Source: Oscillospiraceae bacterium (lineage in GTDB: Bacteria; Bacillota; Clostridia; Oscillospirales; Oscillospiraceae). Taken from it: a stretch of DNA of 64,000 bases. Positions within the stretch are counted from its first letter, which is position 1. The number at the start of each line of letters is the position of its first letter. The notes beneath the pieces were generated by a model. That model was not told where the DNA came from, searched no databases, and saw nothing but the letters and a program-made list of their open reading frames with translations. A program made the position numbers and the translations under genes. The stretch lies in the NCBI GenBank assembly GCA_016292255.1, contig JAEEZZ010000025.1:1-64000 (forward strand). The letters are read 5' to 3'. This document shows, piece by piece, positions 26,938-35,358 of this stretch.

Positions 26938-26966
26938 ATTATAGCACATTTTTCCGACGCGGACAA
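26938..26966 (-). promoter_or_regulatory. Promoter of the SLH nucleotidase gene
   Basis: TTGTCC (26966-26961) and TATAAT (26943-26938) on the minus strand, 17 bp apart, with an extended -10 TGC. The leader contains a small hairpin GTCCG-CTT-CGGAC. Confidence 0.8.
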
Positions 26967-27077
26967 GCGTTTTGCGCTCGGTTCGCGGCGGGGGAGCAGA
27001 GAATTTCCCCATGAAAACTTGTGCGTTTTGCACATGGGAGCTGCAGCGAAAAACCCGCAGTCCCTTCGGGAAGCATA

Positions 27078-27106
27078 GAAAAGCCGCAGCCCCTTCGGGC
27101 TGCGGC
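27078..27106 (-). terminator. Terminator of the HU gene
   Basis: A 10-bp stem GCCGCAGCCC/GGGCTGCGGC (27083-27092 with 27097-27106) is followed on the minus strand by TTTTCT. Confidence 0.85.
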
Positions 27107-27121
27107 CGAGATGCAATGCGA

Positions 27122-27397
27122 TTACTTGGCGACCTTGTTCTTCAGCGCCTGGCCGGCCTTGAACGCCGGGGTGCGGGAGGCGGGAACGGTCACGGTCTCA
27201 CCGGTGCGGGGGTTCTTGGCGGTGCGGGCTTCGCGGTCTCTGGTCTCAAAGGTGCCAAAGCCCACCAGCTGAACCTTCTCGCCGGCGGCGAGGGTCTCGG
27301 CCACGGTATCGAGCACGGCGGCAAGCGCCTTCTCAGCGTTCTTCTTGGACAGTTCGGTCTTTGCAGCAATGGCTGCCACGAGTTCGGTCTTGTTCAT
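27122..27397 (-). CDS. hup: HU-family DNA-binding protein
   Basis: Nucleoid protein of 91 residues: MNKTELVAAIAAKTELSKKNAEKAL, then the beta-arm core VQLVGFGTFETRDREARTAKNPRTGETVTVPASRTPAFKAG with the conserved GFGTFE and RNPxTGE-like blocks. It forms a dimer that bends DNA without strong sequence preference. Start 27397 follows GAGGATT; an earlier in-frame start would add KKEDLS. The gene is monocistronic, between its terminator and a GC-rich leader. Confidence 0.96.
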   Translation of the reverse strand: MNKTELVAAIAAKTELSKKNAEKALAAVLDTVAETLAAGEKVQLVGFGTFETRDREARTAKNPRTGETVTVPASRTPAFKAGQALKNKVAK

Positions 27398-27675
27398 GGA
27401 TAAATCCTCTTTCTTCAATAGAATAGTTTTCTGCTCCCGCTCCGCCGCGGCCTTCTGAGGAAGGGCTGCGCGGGGCAGGCGGACGGGGCTCCGTCGGCGT
27501 GGTCGAACGCCGGGCTGCGCGTTGCAGGGCAGCCGAGCCGCCCGGTTCCCCTTGTTTGGCTCACTTGGTAAAATCTATCATATTTTGTGAGATTTCGCAA
27601 GTATAAATTCAAAAAAAACTATGTTTTTTCTAAGAATTTTCAAGTTTTTTCTGTTTCCTGCCCCGGATCTCCGCC
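27398..27675. other. Intergenic region upstream of HU gene
   Basis: This 278-bp gap has a GC-rich half next to the HU gene (27430-27550), forming the HU leader, and an AT-rich half (27560-27660) that should hold its promoter. A weak match on the minus strand is TTGCGA with TAGATT at 17 bp. No further gene or RNA was recognised. Confidence 0.4.
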
Positions 27676-29310
27676 TTAGCGGATCCGCAGCAGCTTTGCG
27701 ATCTTCTCTCCCTTGGGGATCAGGCTGCAATCATCCGGGGTGATGATCTTCATCAGCACCACCAGGACGACGTAGATCACGCCCGCGCCGAGGATGGAGA
27801 AACCGGTCCGCAGCACCAGCGGCAGCCCCAGCCGCAGGGACAGACTGTTGAGCAGGAAGGCCACGCCGCCCATGGCCACCGCAGCCAGAGCAGGCTTGCC
27901 CACGATCCGCAGCAGCTTCGGCGGATCCTTCAGCTCCCGCCGGATGACGATCAGATCCAGCAGGGCGATCAGGGCATAGCAGGCAACGGTGCTGATGGGC
28001 ACGCCGATGATGTTGATCTCCGGGTTGCGAACCAGAACGTAGGTGATGATCACCTTGGCCACGCCGCCCACAAGCATATTGATCACCGGCAGGACGACGA
28101 AGCCGTGGGCCTGCAGGATGGCGTTCATCAGCAAAACGAAGGAGTTGAAGAACACGCAGGCGGCCAGGATCCGCATGAGGGTGGAGGCGATCGCCACGTC
28201 GGCAGGATCGGGGTAGCGGCCCAGCAGCTGCATGATGGGCTCCGAAAGCACCGCAAGCCCCACAGAGCAGGGCATGGCGATCAGCGCCATGACCCGGGTC
28301 CCGGATTCGGCGATGGTGTTCGCCCGGCGGCGCTGGTTCAGCGTGAGCTGTTCGGTCAGCGCGGGGATGGTGGAGATGGCAAGCGGCGTGATAAAGGCGC
28401 AGGGCATATTATAGACCGTCTGGGCGAAGTTGTAGATGCCCTTGAGTCCGTCCGCCTGGTCGGCAAGACCGGCGGGGCCCTTCAGCTGGGCCATAAAGAC
28501 CGCCGCGTCCACGGTCGTGATGATCTGCAGGCCAACGGAGCCCAGCGTAATGGGGATCGAGATCGCCAGCAGCTTTTTCATGGTAGCCCGCGTGGAGCTG
28601 ACGGTGGGATCGGTGCACTCCTCCAGCTCCGCGTCCGCCTTGCGCCGCCGCAGCACCATATAGACGGCGGCGACCACGGTGCCCAGGGTCACGCCCAGGA
28701 TGGCAAGGCCGGCGGCCTTGGCGTGGGCGTTGGAGAGGGCAGCCGCCTCCGGGCTGCCCGCAGGCAGGGCGCTGCCATCCGGCTGGGCCGTCAGCAGGCC
28801 GGCGTTCTTCTGCAGCATCATAAAGACGCCCGCCAGGGTAAGGCCGATCACCAGCTTGCCGGCCGCCTCGATGATCTGGGAAACGGAGGTGGGGATCATG
28901 TTGGACTGGCCCTGGAAGAAGCCCCGCTCCACAGACAGCACGCCCACGAACAGCACGGCGGGAGCCAGGCACAGAATGGCAAACCAGCTTTGCTCCGAGC
29001 TCATGACGCCGGCCAGCCAGCGGCAGAGCAGAGCCATGCCCAGGGTGCCCACGGTGCCGATGGTCAGAAAGAGGATCCGCGCCGCCCGGTAGGTCTGCCG
29101 GATCTGCTTCGTCTGGCCCAGGGTCTTGGCCTCGGAGATCATCCGGGACATGGCCACGGGCAGGCCGGTGGTGGACACCATCAGCAGAATATAGTAGATG
29201 TCATAGGCCGTGTAGAAATAGCCGAAGCCATCCTTGCCGAGGATCTGATTCAGCGGGAGCTTGTAGACCGCGCCGATGATCTTGACCACAACGGTGGCCA
29301 GCGCCAGCAC
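27676..29310 (-). CDS. SpoVB-like polysaccharide/lipid flippase (MOP superfamily)
   Basis: Multidrug/oligosaccharidyl-lipid/polysaccharide flippase of the stage V sporulation protein B group, expected to move lipid-linked cell-wall precursors across the membrane during cortex synthesis. The 544-residue product has about 14 membrane segments, and family blocks include LGKDGFGYFYTAYDIYYILLMVSTTGLPVAMSRMISEA and ERGFFQGQSNMIPTSVSQIIEA. Start is uncertain. The GTG at 29310 gives MLALATVVVK, but the frame stays open upstream to the mtaD stop and encodes KKQTFLGGAAV, which matches the usual SpoVB N-terminus. No ATG, GTG or TTG is available there; a CTG at 29359-29361 with AAAGGA upstream is the best candidate. 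Confidence 0.9.
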   Translation of the reverse strand: MLALATVVVKIIGAVYKLPLNQILGKDGFGYFYTAYDIYYILLMVSTTGLPVAMSRMISEAKTLGQTKQIRQTYRAARILFLTIGTVGTLGMALLCRWLAGVMSSEQSWFAILCLAPAVLFVGVLSVERGFFQGQSNMIPTSVSQIIEAAGKLVIGLTLAGVFMMLQKNAGLLTAQPDGSALPAGSPEAAALSNAHAKAAGLAILGVTLGTVVAAVYMVLRRRKADAELEECTDPTVSSTRATMKKLLAISIPITLGSVGLQIITTVDAAVFMAQLKGPAGLADQADGLKGIYNFAQTVYNMPCAFITPLAISTIPALTEQLTLNQRRRANTIAESGTRVMALIAMPCSVGLAVLSEPIMQLLGRYPDPADVAIASTLMRILAACVFFNSFVLLMNAILQAHGFVVLPVINMLVGGVAKVIITYVLVRNPEINIIGVPISTVACYALIALLDLIVIRRELKDPPKLLRIVGKPALAAVAMGGVAFLLNSLSLRLGLPLVLRTGFSILGAGVIYVVLVVLMKIITPDDCSLIPKGEKIAKLLRIR

Positions 29311-29367
29311 CGCCGCGCCGCCTAAAAAGGTCTGTTTTTTGTTGGTATTACCGCGTTCCAGCTTCGT

Positions 29368-30696
29368 TCAGTCCTTTCCTTCCGTCTTTTCGTCATCCAG
29401 GAACACTTTGGGCATGGCGTGCTCCGCCAGCTCGCGCACCACGGCGTCCAGGTCGATGGTGGGCCACTTCCCGGCGGCATAGAGGATCTTGCCCCGCACC
29501 ATGGTCATCACCACGTCGTGGCCGGAGGCCGCGTAGCAGAGCTGAGAGAGCACGTCATGGCAGGGCATGAGATGGGGCTGGGTGAAGTCCAGCAGGATCA
29601 GATCCGCGTCCATGCCGACCTTGAGCATACCGCATTCCTTCTCCCGGCCCTGAGCCCGGGCTCCGCAGACCGTGGCCATCATCAGCGCCGCCTGGGGCGG
29701 CAGGGCCTGGGCGTCGGCGTGGACGTCCTTGGCCATCAGAGAGGCCGCCTTGATCTCTTCAAACAGATCCAGATTGTTGTTGGAGGAAGCGCCGTCGGTG
29801 CCCAGGGCCACGTTCATTCCGGCCTTGACCATGGCGATCACGTCCGCTCTGCCGGAGGCCAGCCTGAGGTTGGACACCGGGCAGTGGACAGCCGTGACCT
29901 TCCGCTTCGCCAGAAGCTGCATATCCTCCGGCTCCAGCCAGACGCAGTGGGCCGCCTGGGCGCGGGCAGTGAACACATGGTGGCAGTCCAGCACCTGGGC
30001 CGGGGTCAGGCCGTACTTCTCCTTGCATTCCTCGTGTTCTTTTTTGGTTTCGGACAGGTGGAGCTGCATCCCAAGCCCCTCGTTGCAGGCGTACTCCCCC
30101 AGGGCATCCCAGAGGTGATAGTTGGAGGTGTACTCCGCGTGGACGGAGGCCTCCGCCTTGATCCGTCCGTTGTCGTAGCCGTCCCACTGCTCCCGCAGCG
30201 CCCGGAGCTCCGCGCACTTGGGATCGGTCTCAAAGTCGAAGTCCTCGGACCAGAGGGTGATGCCCCGGCTGAGGTTGGCCTTGATCCCGCTCTCGGCCAC
30301 AGCCTCTGCGATGGCGCCGCAGTGGTCGTACATATCCGAGACGGAGGTGGTGCCGAAGCGCAGGCACTCGGCAATGGACAGCAGGGTGGCCGCCTTGACC
30401 GCCCGGTCGTCCAGCTTGGCCTCCCGGGGGAAGATGTAGTCAAACAGCCAGGTTTGCAGGTCGTGGCCCTCGCCGTAGCCCCGCAGCAGGCTCATGGGCA
30501 GGTGGGTGTGGCAGTTGATGAGGCCGGGCATCAGCACCATGCCCTCGCCGTTGATGATTTTCGCAGGCTTTTCCTGGGGCGGGTTCTTCCCGATGTAGGA
30601 AATCTTCCCGTCGGTCACGCCCAGAAAGGCAGCGTAGTAAACGTGCATGGCCTCGTCCATGGTGACGAGGGTGACGTTGGAGAATAAGGTATCCAT
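29368..30696 (-). CDS. mtaD: Amidohydrolase, 5-methylthioadenosine/S-adenosylhomocysteine deaminase type
   Basis: Metal-dependent deaminase of the MtaD/TrzN group in the amidohydrolase superfamily, expected to convert methylthioadenosine or S-adenosylhomocysteine to the inosine forms. The 442-residue product contains LMPGLINCHTHLPMSLLRG with the HxH metal ligands near residue 63, the region SVHAEYTSNYHLWDALG, LQLHLSETKKEHEEC, TAVHCPVSNLRLASG and LGTDGASSNNNLDLFEEI with the conserved Asp. It lies in an all-minus-strand run with the spoVB-like gene just downstream. The start follows AAAGGAG. Confidence 0.9.
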   Translation of the reverse strand: MDTLFSNVTLVTMDEAMHVYYAAFLGVTDGKISYIGKNPPQEKPAKIINGEGMVLMPGLINCHTHLPMSLLRGYGEGHDLQTWLFDYIFPREAKLDDRAVKAATLLSIAECLRFGTTSVSDMYDHCGAIAEAVAESGIKANLSRGITLWSEDFDFETDPKCAELRALREQWDGYDNGRIKAEASVHAEYTSNYHLWDALGEYACNEGLGMQLHLSETKKEHEECKEKYGLTPAQVLDCHHVFTARAQAAHCVWLEPEDMQLLAKRKVTAVHCPVSNLRLASGRADVIAMVKAGMNVALGTDGASSNNNLDLFEEIKAASLMAKDVHADAQALPPQAALMMATVCGARAQGREKECGMLKVGMDADLILLDFTQPHLMPCHDVLSQLCYAASGHDVVMTMVRGKILYAAGKWPTIDLDAVVRELAEHAMPKVFLDDEKTEGKD

Positions 30697-30710
30697 AGTG
30701 CTCCTTTCAG

Positions 30711-30796
30711 TCGCAATGAAGTATGCCTTGGGGCATGTGAAGTATCGCCTGTCGGCGCTATGAAGTATCTTCTTCTAAGATATGAAGTATCCGCTT
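30711..30796 (+). repeat. ATGAAGTAT/mini-hairpin array, second locus, left half
   Basis: Four GAAGTAT units end at 30724, 30745, 30768 and 30790. Spacers again form hairpins with unrelated sequences: ATGCC-TTGG-GGCAT, CGCC-TGTC-GGCG, ATCTT-CTTCT-AAGAT and CGC-TTC-GCG. This is the same architecture as 8104-8185. Confidence 0.85.
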
Positions 30797-30862
30797 CGCG
30801 TATATTTTTAAAGCAATACAGGTACAGGAGCTAATCTTTCCCTCTGCGTCAAATATGGATCA

Positions 30863-30945
30863 GCCATACTTCATAAGCGGAGCGTCTTCACGCGGCGCAG
30901 CCGTACTTCATATTTGCGCAAGCAAATACTTCATTTGCGAAGCAT
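30863..30945 (-). repeat. ATGAAGTAT/mini-hairpin array, second locus, inverted half
   Basis: Inverted units ATACTTCAT (30866-30874), GTACTTCAT (30903-30911) and ATACTTCAT (30926-30934), plus a degenerate one near 30884. Hairpins include ATTTGC-GCAA-GCAAAT. Between the halves lie only about 66 bp with no reading frame. The last unit ends directly before the stop codon of the kinase gene at 30948. Confidence 0.8.
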
Positions 30946-30947
30946 CC

Positions 30948-31871
30948 CTACTCCTTCGGCAGGAACTCTTCCTTCAGCAGGGAGGTCTCCGGGACGTAGT
31001 CCAGATCCAGGGGATCGAAGGACTCCAGGCCCTCCAGGACGAAGTCCACCAGCTTGGGCTGGGGGTGCTCCTCCAGCTTCAGCAGCATGGGCTCGGCGAT
31101 GCTCCGGAAGGCCGCCACCTCGTAGCCCAGGGAGGTATCGATGGCGTAGTGGGCCGTGCTCTTGAAGGGAGAGATGTACTTTCTTTCGCCCAGACGGACG
31201 TTCCGCCACATCCCCAGGGTCTCCTCTGCGGAGGCGCCCCGGAAGTAGTAATCCCGGACGATCCGGCGCAGCAGCCGCATCCAGACCCGGTCAAAGACCT
31301 CCACGTCCTCCTCGTAGATCGAGGACGCGGGGGACACGAACAGACGGGTGGCCTCCGGGTTCTTGCCGGTGAACATGGGGTTCAGGCCGTGGATGCCCTC
31401 GAAGATGACCACCTCCTGATCGTGGAGCTGGATGGTGCGGTACTTCTCCGGCACCTGATCCTGGATCTGGAAGTCAAAATAGGGAACTACGATCTCCCCG
31501 CCCTTATCCAGGGCCTCCAGGTGCTGGCCGATCAGCGCGATGTCCAGGCCCTCGGGGGCCTCCAGATCCGGCTCGCCGTCCTTGGTCTTGGGGAAGTCCG
31601 GCTCGTTCTTGGAGCGGTAGTAGTCGTCCAGGGAGATCATATGGGTGAAGACGCCCCGATCCGCCAGGGCCTGCCGCAGGCGGGAGGCCGTAGTGGTCTT
31701 GCCCGAGGAGGAGGGGCCCGCCAGCAGGACGACCCGGCTCCGGTTCAGACGGCTCACTACCGTATCGGCGGCGGCGTTGACCCGGTTGTCGTAGAGGTTG
31801 TCGCACTTGGTCACGTAGGCCTTGGGGTTGGTGCGGATGGCGGTATTGATATCATTCAGTTCAATTCGCAT
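30948..31871 (-). CDS. Uridine kinase-like nucleoside kinase
   Basis: P-loop kinase of the phosphoribulokinase/uridine kinase family. The 307-residue product carries Walker A GPSSSGKTT near residues 52-60, ISLDDYYRSKNEPDFPKTKDGEPDLEAPEGLDI with the acidic substrate-binding region, and VVIFEGIHGLNP with the Walker B-like strand. It is longer than classical Udk (about 210) because of an N-terminal extension and a C-terminal helical tail. It matches the clostridial kinases that elsewhere follow a TGS domain, but no TGS domain is present. The exact substrate is uncertain. It follows hemZ by 25 bp on the minus strand. Confidence 0.87.
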   Translation of the reverse strand: MRIELNDINTAIRTNPKAYVTKCDNLYDNRVNAAADTVVSRLNRSRVVLLAGPSSSGKTTTASRLRQALADRGVFTHMISLDDYYRSKNEPDFPKTKDGEPDLEAPEGLDIALIGQHLEALDKGGEIVVPYFDFQIQDQVPEKYRTIQLHDQEVVIFEGIHGLNPMFTGKNPEATRLFVSPASSIYEEDVEVFDRVWMRLLRRIVRDYYFRGASAEETLGMWRNVRLGERKYISPFKSTAHYAIDTSLGYEVAAFRSIAEPMLLKLEEHPQPKLVDFVLEGLESFDPLDLDYVPETSLLKEEFLPKE

Positions 31872-31896
31872 AATGATAACTCCTTTTCTCTTGAGT

Positions 31897-33384
31897 CTAT
31901 GGGTTTAATCGATTTATTATACCCGCTTTTCCGTCGCTTGTCAATTCTTCCAGCAGCGCCGTTTTTTCCTGCAGCAGGGCTTCGATCCGCTCCACGTATT
32001 GCTTGGGGTACTTGGGATTGCACTGGCGTTCCAGCCGGTGATCCGGCAGCAGCCGCTTGCTGACGGCCCCGCCCCCCAGGGCCAGGATGTCGGTGAGCTC
32101 CTCCATCATATAGATGTTGTACAGGCACAGATCCCCGTCCCGGCACCAGCCCACGTTTTCCAGGCTGCCGGTCATATACTTCTGCCGGTAGAGGTAGTAG
32201 GGGGCGTAGCCCTTGCCGGAGAGGGTGGCGTTGGCGTGCTCCACCATGGTCTCCACCGCGGCCTGGGGCGGCAGGTCCTCCCTGCGAGAGAAGAGATCCG
32301 CGCCCTTTTTCAGAGCCAGGGTGTGGACGGTGACGTTGGAGGGATTCAGGGCCAGGACCCGATCCAGGGATCGGGCGAAGCCCGCGGGATCGTCTCCGGG
32401 CAGGCCCGCGATCAGATCCATGTTGATGCTGGTGAAGCCCGCTCCGACCGCCTGGGCGTAGGCCCGCTCCACGTCGGCTGCGGTGTGGGGCCGGCCTACG
32501 GCCCGGAGCACGGCGTCGTTCATGGTCTGAGGGTTGATGCTGACCCGGTTGGCCCCCAGATCCCGGATCACCGCCAGCTTCTCCGTGTCGATGGTGTCGG
32601 GCCGCCCGGCCTCCACTGTGTATTCCATCAGACGGGACAGGTCAAAATGCCGGTTGACCGTCTCCATCAGCAGGCGCATCTGCTCTGCGGACAGGGTGGT
32701 GGGGGTGCCGCCGCCGATGTAGAGGGTGCGGAGGCTCAGCCCCGCCCGCTTCATCCCGGCTCCCACGGTCTCGATCTCCCGGAGCAGGCAGTCCAGATAA
32801 GGCGTCAGCAGCTTCCCCGCGCTGCCCTCGGTCTGGCTCACGAAGGAGCAGTAGCTGCAGCGGGTGGGGCAGAAGGGGATGCCGATGTAGACGGAGACGT
32901 CGGAAGGGATCAGCCGCCGGACGGCCTCCAGGGAGGCCAGGCTGGCCCGGACGCAGAGCTGCCGCCGGGCCGGGGTGACGAAGAAGCTCTGATCCAGCAG
33001 CCGGTCGGCGCTCTCCGCCGTGCCCCCCTCCAGCAGATGGCGGGTGGTGAGCTTGGTGGGGCGGACGCCGGACAGGGCCCCCCAGGGAGGCGCGGCGGGA
33101 AGCTGGGGCAGGGCCGCCAGATAGTAGGCCCGCTGCAAAATGCGGCGGCGCAGGGCGTAACTCTCCTTCTCCAGCGGCAGGCGCTGGACGCCGTGGGTGG
33201 TCTTCCCGCCCCGGGTGATCCTGGCGGTGGCGGTCAGATATTTCGTTCCGTAGCTGAGCCGGGAGACCGCCCCGTCCCCCCGGAAGGGCTGCTCGCAGAA
33301 CTCCATGGGCTCCTCGGGAAAGAGGCAGAGCTGGAGCTGCTCCAGGGCGTAGCGGTCGCTGTGGCCGGATAGATATAGCTTCAT
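31897..33384 (-). CDS. hemZ: HemZ-type radical SAM coproporphyrinogen dehydrogenase
   Basis: Radical SAM protein of the oxygen-independent coproporphyrinogen III oxidase family, HemZ group. The 495-residue product has a roughly 160-residue N-terminal extension typical of HemZ, then the cluster-binding motif CPTRCSYCSF near residues 170-180, the LYIGGGTPTTLS SAM-binding strand and YTVEAGRPDTIDTEKL. A C-terminal HemN-like part follows. Actual heme function is not certain, since many family members are HemW-like chaperones. Start 33384 follows GAGGATG; the longer upstream frame would cross the promoter. Confidence 0.9.
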   Translation of the reverse strand: MKLYLSGHSDRYALEQLQLCLFPEEPMEFCEQPFRGDGAVSRLSYGTKYLTATARITRGGKTTHGVQRLPLEKESYALRRRILQRAYYLAALPQLPAAPPWGALSGVRPTKLTTRHLLEGGTAESADRLLDQSFFVTPARRQLCVRASLASLEAVRRLIPSDVSVYIGIPFCPTRCSYCSFVSQTEGSAGKLLTPYLDCLLREIETVGAGMKRAGLSLRTLYIGGGTPTTLSAEQMRLLMETVNRHFDLSRLMEYTVEAGRPDTIDTEKLAVIRDLGANRVSINPQTMNDAVLRAVGRPHTAADVERAYAQAVGAGFTSINMDLIAGLPGDDPAGFARSLDRVLALNPSNVTVHTLALKKGADLFSRREDLPPQAAVETMVEHANATLSGKGYAPYYLYRQKYMTGSLENVGWCRDGDLCLYNIYMMEELTDILALGGGAVSKRLLPDHRLERQCNPKYPKQYVERIEALLQEKTALLEELTSDGKAGIINRLNP

Positions 33385-33423
33385 GGCAAAATCATCCTCA
33401 TTGTCAGAAAAACTATTTGGAAT

Positions 33424-33452
33424 AGTATAACACGCAGGCGGGGTCAATGCAA
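33424..33452 (-). promoter_or_regulatory. Promoter of hemZ operon
   Basis: TTGCAT (33452-33447) and TATACT (33429-33424) on the minus strand, 17 bp apart. Confidence 0.75.
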
Positions 33453-33482
33453 GAAAAACCCTTCTCCGAGGCCAAATTGCCC

Positions 33483-33511
33483 TTGTCAAGCACGGCTTCC
33501 TGGGGTATAAT
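33483..33511 (+). promoter_or_regulatory. Promoter of M3 peptidase gene
   Basis: TTGTCA (33483-33488) and TATAAT (33506-33511), 17 bp apart. Confidence 0.85.
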
Positions 33512-33563
33512 ACGGGATAGGGACGAATAAAACACCTATTTTTGTTACGAGAGGAGCGATCCC

Positions 33564-35267
33564 ATGAAATTTTCCGAAATGAAATACACCCGCCCCGACC
33601 CGAAGACTGTCATCGCCGAGATGCAGGCCTTCACCCAGCGGCTCAAGGACGCCAAGAGCTACGCCGAGGCCCGCGGCGTCTTCCTGGAAGAGGAGGAATG
33701 GAACAAGCACCCGGAGACCATGGGCACCCTGGCCTACGTCCGCCACTCCATCGACACCCGGGATCAGTTCTACGACAAGGAGATCGAGTTCTGGGACGAG
33801 ATCGGCCCGGAGCTGGAGGAATACCAGCAGGAATGGCTGGCGGCTCTGGTGGACTCTCCCTTCCGCAAGGACTTCGAGGCCGAGTACGGCGACCTGCTCT
33901 TCGTCAACGCGGAGATCGACCGGAAGACCTTCTCCCCGGAGATCATTTCCGAGCTGCAAAAGGAAAACGAGCTGACCACCGAGTACGGCAAGCTGATTGC
34001 CTCCGCCCAGATCCCCTTTGAGGGAGGGGTCTACACCCTGTCCCAGATGAGCCCTTTCAAGACCTGCGCCGACGATGCGAAGCGTCTGGCCGCCTGGAAA
34101 GCCGACGGCCAATGGTACAAGGACAACCAGCCCCGGCTGGATTCCCTTTACGACGAGCTGGTCCATCTCCGGGACGCCATGGGCCGGAAGCTGGGCTTTG
34201 ACGGCTACACGCAGCTGGGCTACTACCGGATGGAGCGCAACTGCTACGGCAAGGAGGACGTGGAGAAGTTCCGCGCCGCGGTGCAGAAGTACCTGGTGCC
34301 CGTGGCGGACTCCGTGATGCGGGCGCAGGCCAAGCGCCTGGGCAAGTCCTACCCCCTGTCCTTCGCGGACGCCGCTCTGGACTTCCGCAGCGGCAATCCC
34401 CGTCCCGCCGGCACCCCGGAGGACATTCTGAACCAGGGCCAGAAATTCTATGACGCCCTCTCCCCCGAGACCAGCGAGTTCTTCCGGGCCATGCGGGAAA
34501 ACGAGCTGATGGATGTGCTCTCCACCGAGGGCAAGGAGGGCGGCGGCTACCAGACGGAGCTGCCTCTGTACCAGGTCCCCTTCATCTTCGCCAACTTCAA
34601 CGGCACCCAGCACGACGTGGAGGTGGTCACCCACGAGGCGGGCCACGCCTTTGAATACTGGATGAACCGCACCCGGATCCCCACCGAGTATTCCTGCCCC
34701 AGCGCGGAGGCCTGCGAGGTCCACTCCATGAGCATGGAGTTCTTCGGCTGGCAGAACGCCGAGGGCTTCTTCGGCCCCGACGCCCGGAAATTCCTGTACA
34801 GCCATCTGGCAGGCGCCATCACCTTCATCCCCTACGGCACCATGGTGGATCACTTCCAGCACATTGTCTACGAAAAGCCGGAGCTGAGCCCCGCCCAGCG
34901 CCACGCGGAATGGAAGCGGCTCCTGGGGATCTATATGCCCTGGATGAAGCTGGACGGGGAGATCCCCTTCTACGCCGAGGGCGAGGGCTGGCAGCGGCAG
35001 GCCCACATCTACGAAACCCCCTTCTACTACATCGACTACTGTCTGGCCCAGACCGTGGCCCTGGAGATCTGGGCCATGATCCAGAAGGATCCCAAGGACG
35101 CCTGGAAGCACTACATGGCCTACACCGTCCAGGGCGGCAGCCACACCTTCGTGGATCTGCTGAAAAACGCCGATCTCAAGACGCCCTTCGACGAGGTCTG
35201 CCTGCGGGAGGTCTGCGAGACTGCCACCAAGTGGCTGGCGGACTTCGATCTGACCGGGATCGAATAA
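33564..35267 (+). CDS. M3 family oligoendopeptidase
   Basis: Cytoplasmic zinc metallopeptidase of the thimet oligopeptidase (M3) family that cuts short peptides. The 567-residue product has the zinc motif HEAGHAFEYW near residues 356-365 and the downstream glutamate ligand in CPSAEACEVHSMSMEFF. It is clostridial M3-type, somewhat shorter than PepF (about 600). There is no signal peptide. The start follows GAGAGGAG. A dispersed sequence TTTCTCGCTGCGCTCGAAAT lies after its stop. Confidence 0.95.
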   Translation: MKFSEMKYTRPDPKTVIAEMQAFTQRLKDAKSYAEARGVFLEEEEWNKHPETMGTLAYVRHSIDTRDQFYDKEIEFWDEIGPELEEYQQEWLAALVDSPFRKDFEAEYGDLLFVNAEIDRKTFSPEIISELQKENELTTEYGKLIASAQIPFEGGVYTLSQMSPFKTCADDAKRLAAWKADGQWYKDNQPRLDSLYDELVHLRDAMGRKLGFDGYTQLGYYRMERNCYGKEDVEKFRAAVQKYLVPVADSVMRAQAKRLGKSYPLSFADAALDFRSGNPRPAGTPEDILNQGQKFYDALSPETSEFFRAMRENELMDVLSTEGKEGGGYQTELPLYQVPFIFANFNGTQHDVEVVTHEAGHAFEYWMNRTRIPTEYSCPSAEACEVHSMSMEFFGWQNAEGFFGPDARKFLYSHLAGAITFIPYGTMVDHFQHIVYEKPELSPAQRHAEWKRLLGIYMPWMKLDGEIPFYAEGEGWQRQAHIYETPFYYIDYCLAQTVALEIWAMIQKDPKDAWKHYMAYTVQGGSHTFVDLLKNADLKTPFDEVCLREVCETATKWLADFDLTGIE

Positions 35268-35283
35268 GCAGAAAAGAACGGAT

Positions 35284-35308
35284 TTCTCGCTGCGCTCGAA
35301 ATGACGGG
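35284..35308. repeat. Short GC-rich palindromic sequence after the M3 peptidase gene
   Basis: TTTCTCGCTGCGCTCGAAAT is a partly self-complementary sequence typical of dispersed intergenic repeats in clostridia. Only one copy is seen in this window, so the repeat status is an inference. Confidence 0.35.
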
Positions 35309-35358
35309 CGGGGCAGCTTGAATTGACAGGCGGGTACTCCGTGGAAAGGAGGCGCAGG

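Noticed and set aside
26879-27000. c-di-GMP or other riboswitch ahead of the SLH nucleotidase and the other SLH genes
   Set aside because: The leaders were read for known riboswitch signatures and none was found; only small hairpins occur.
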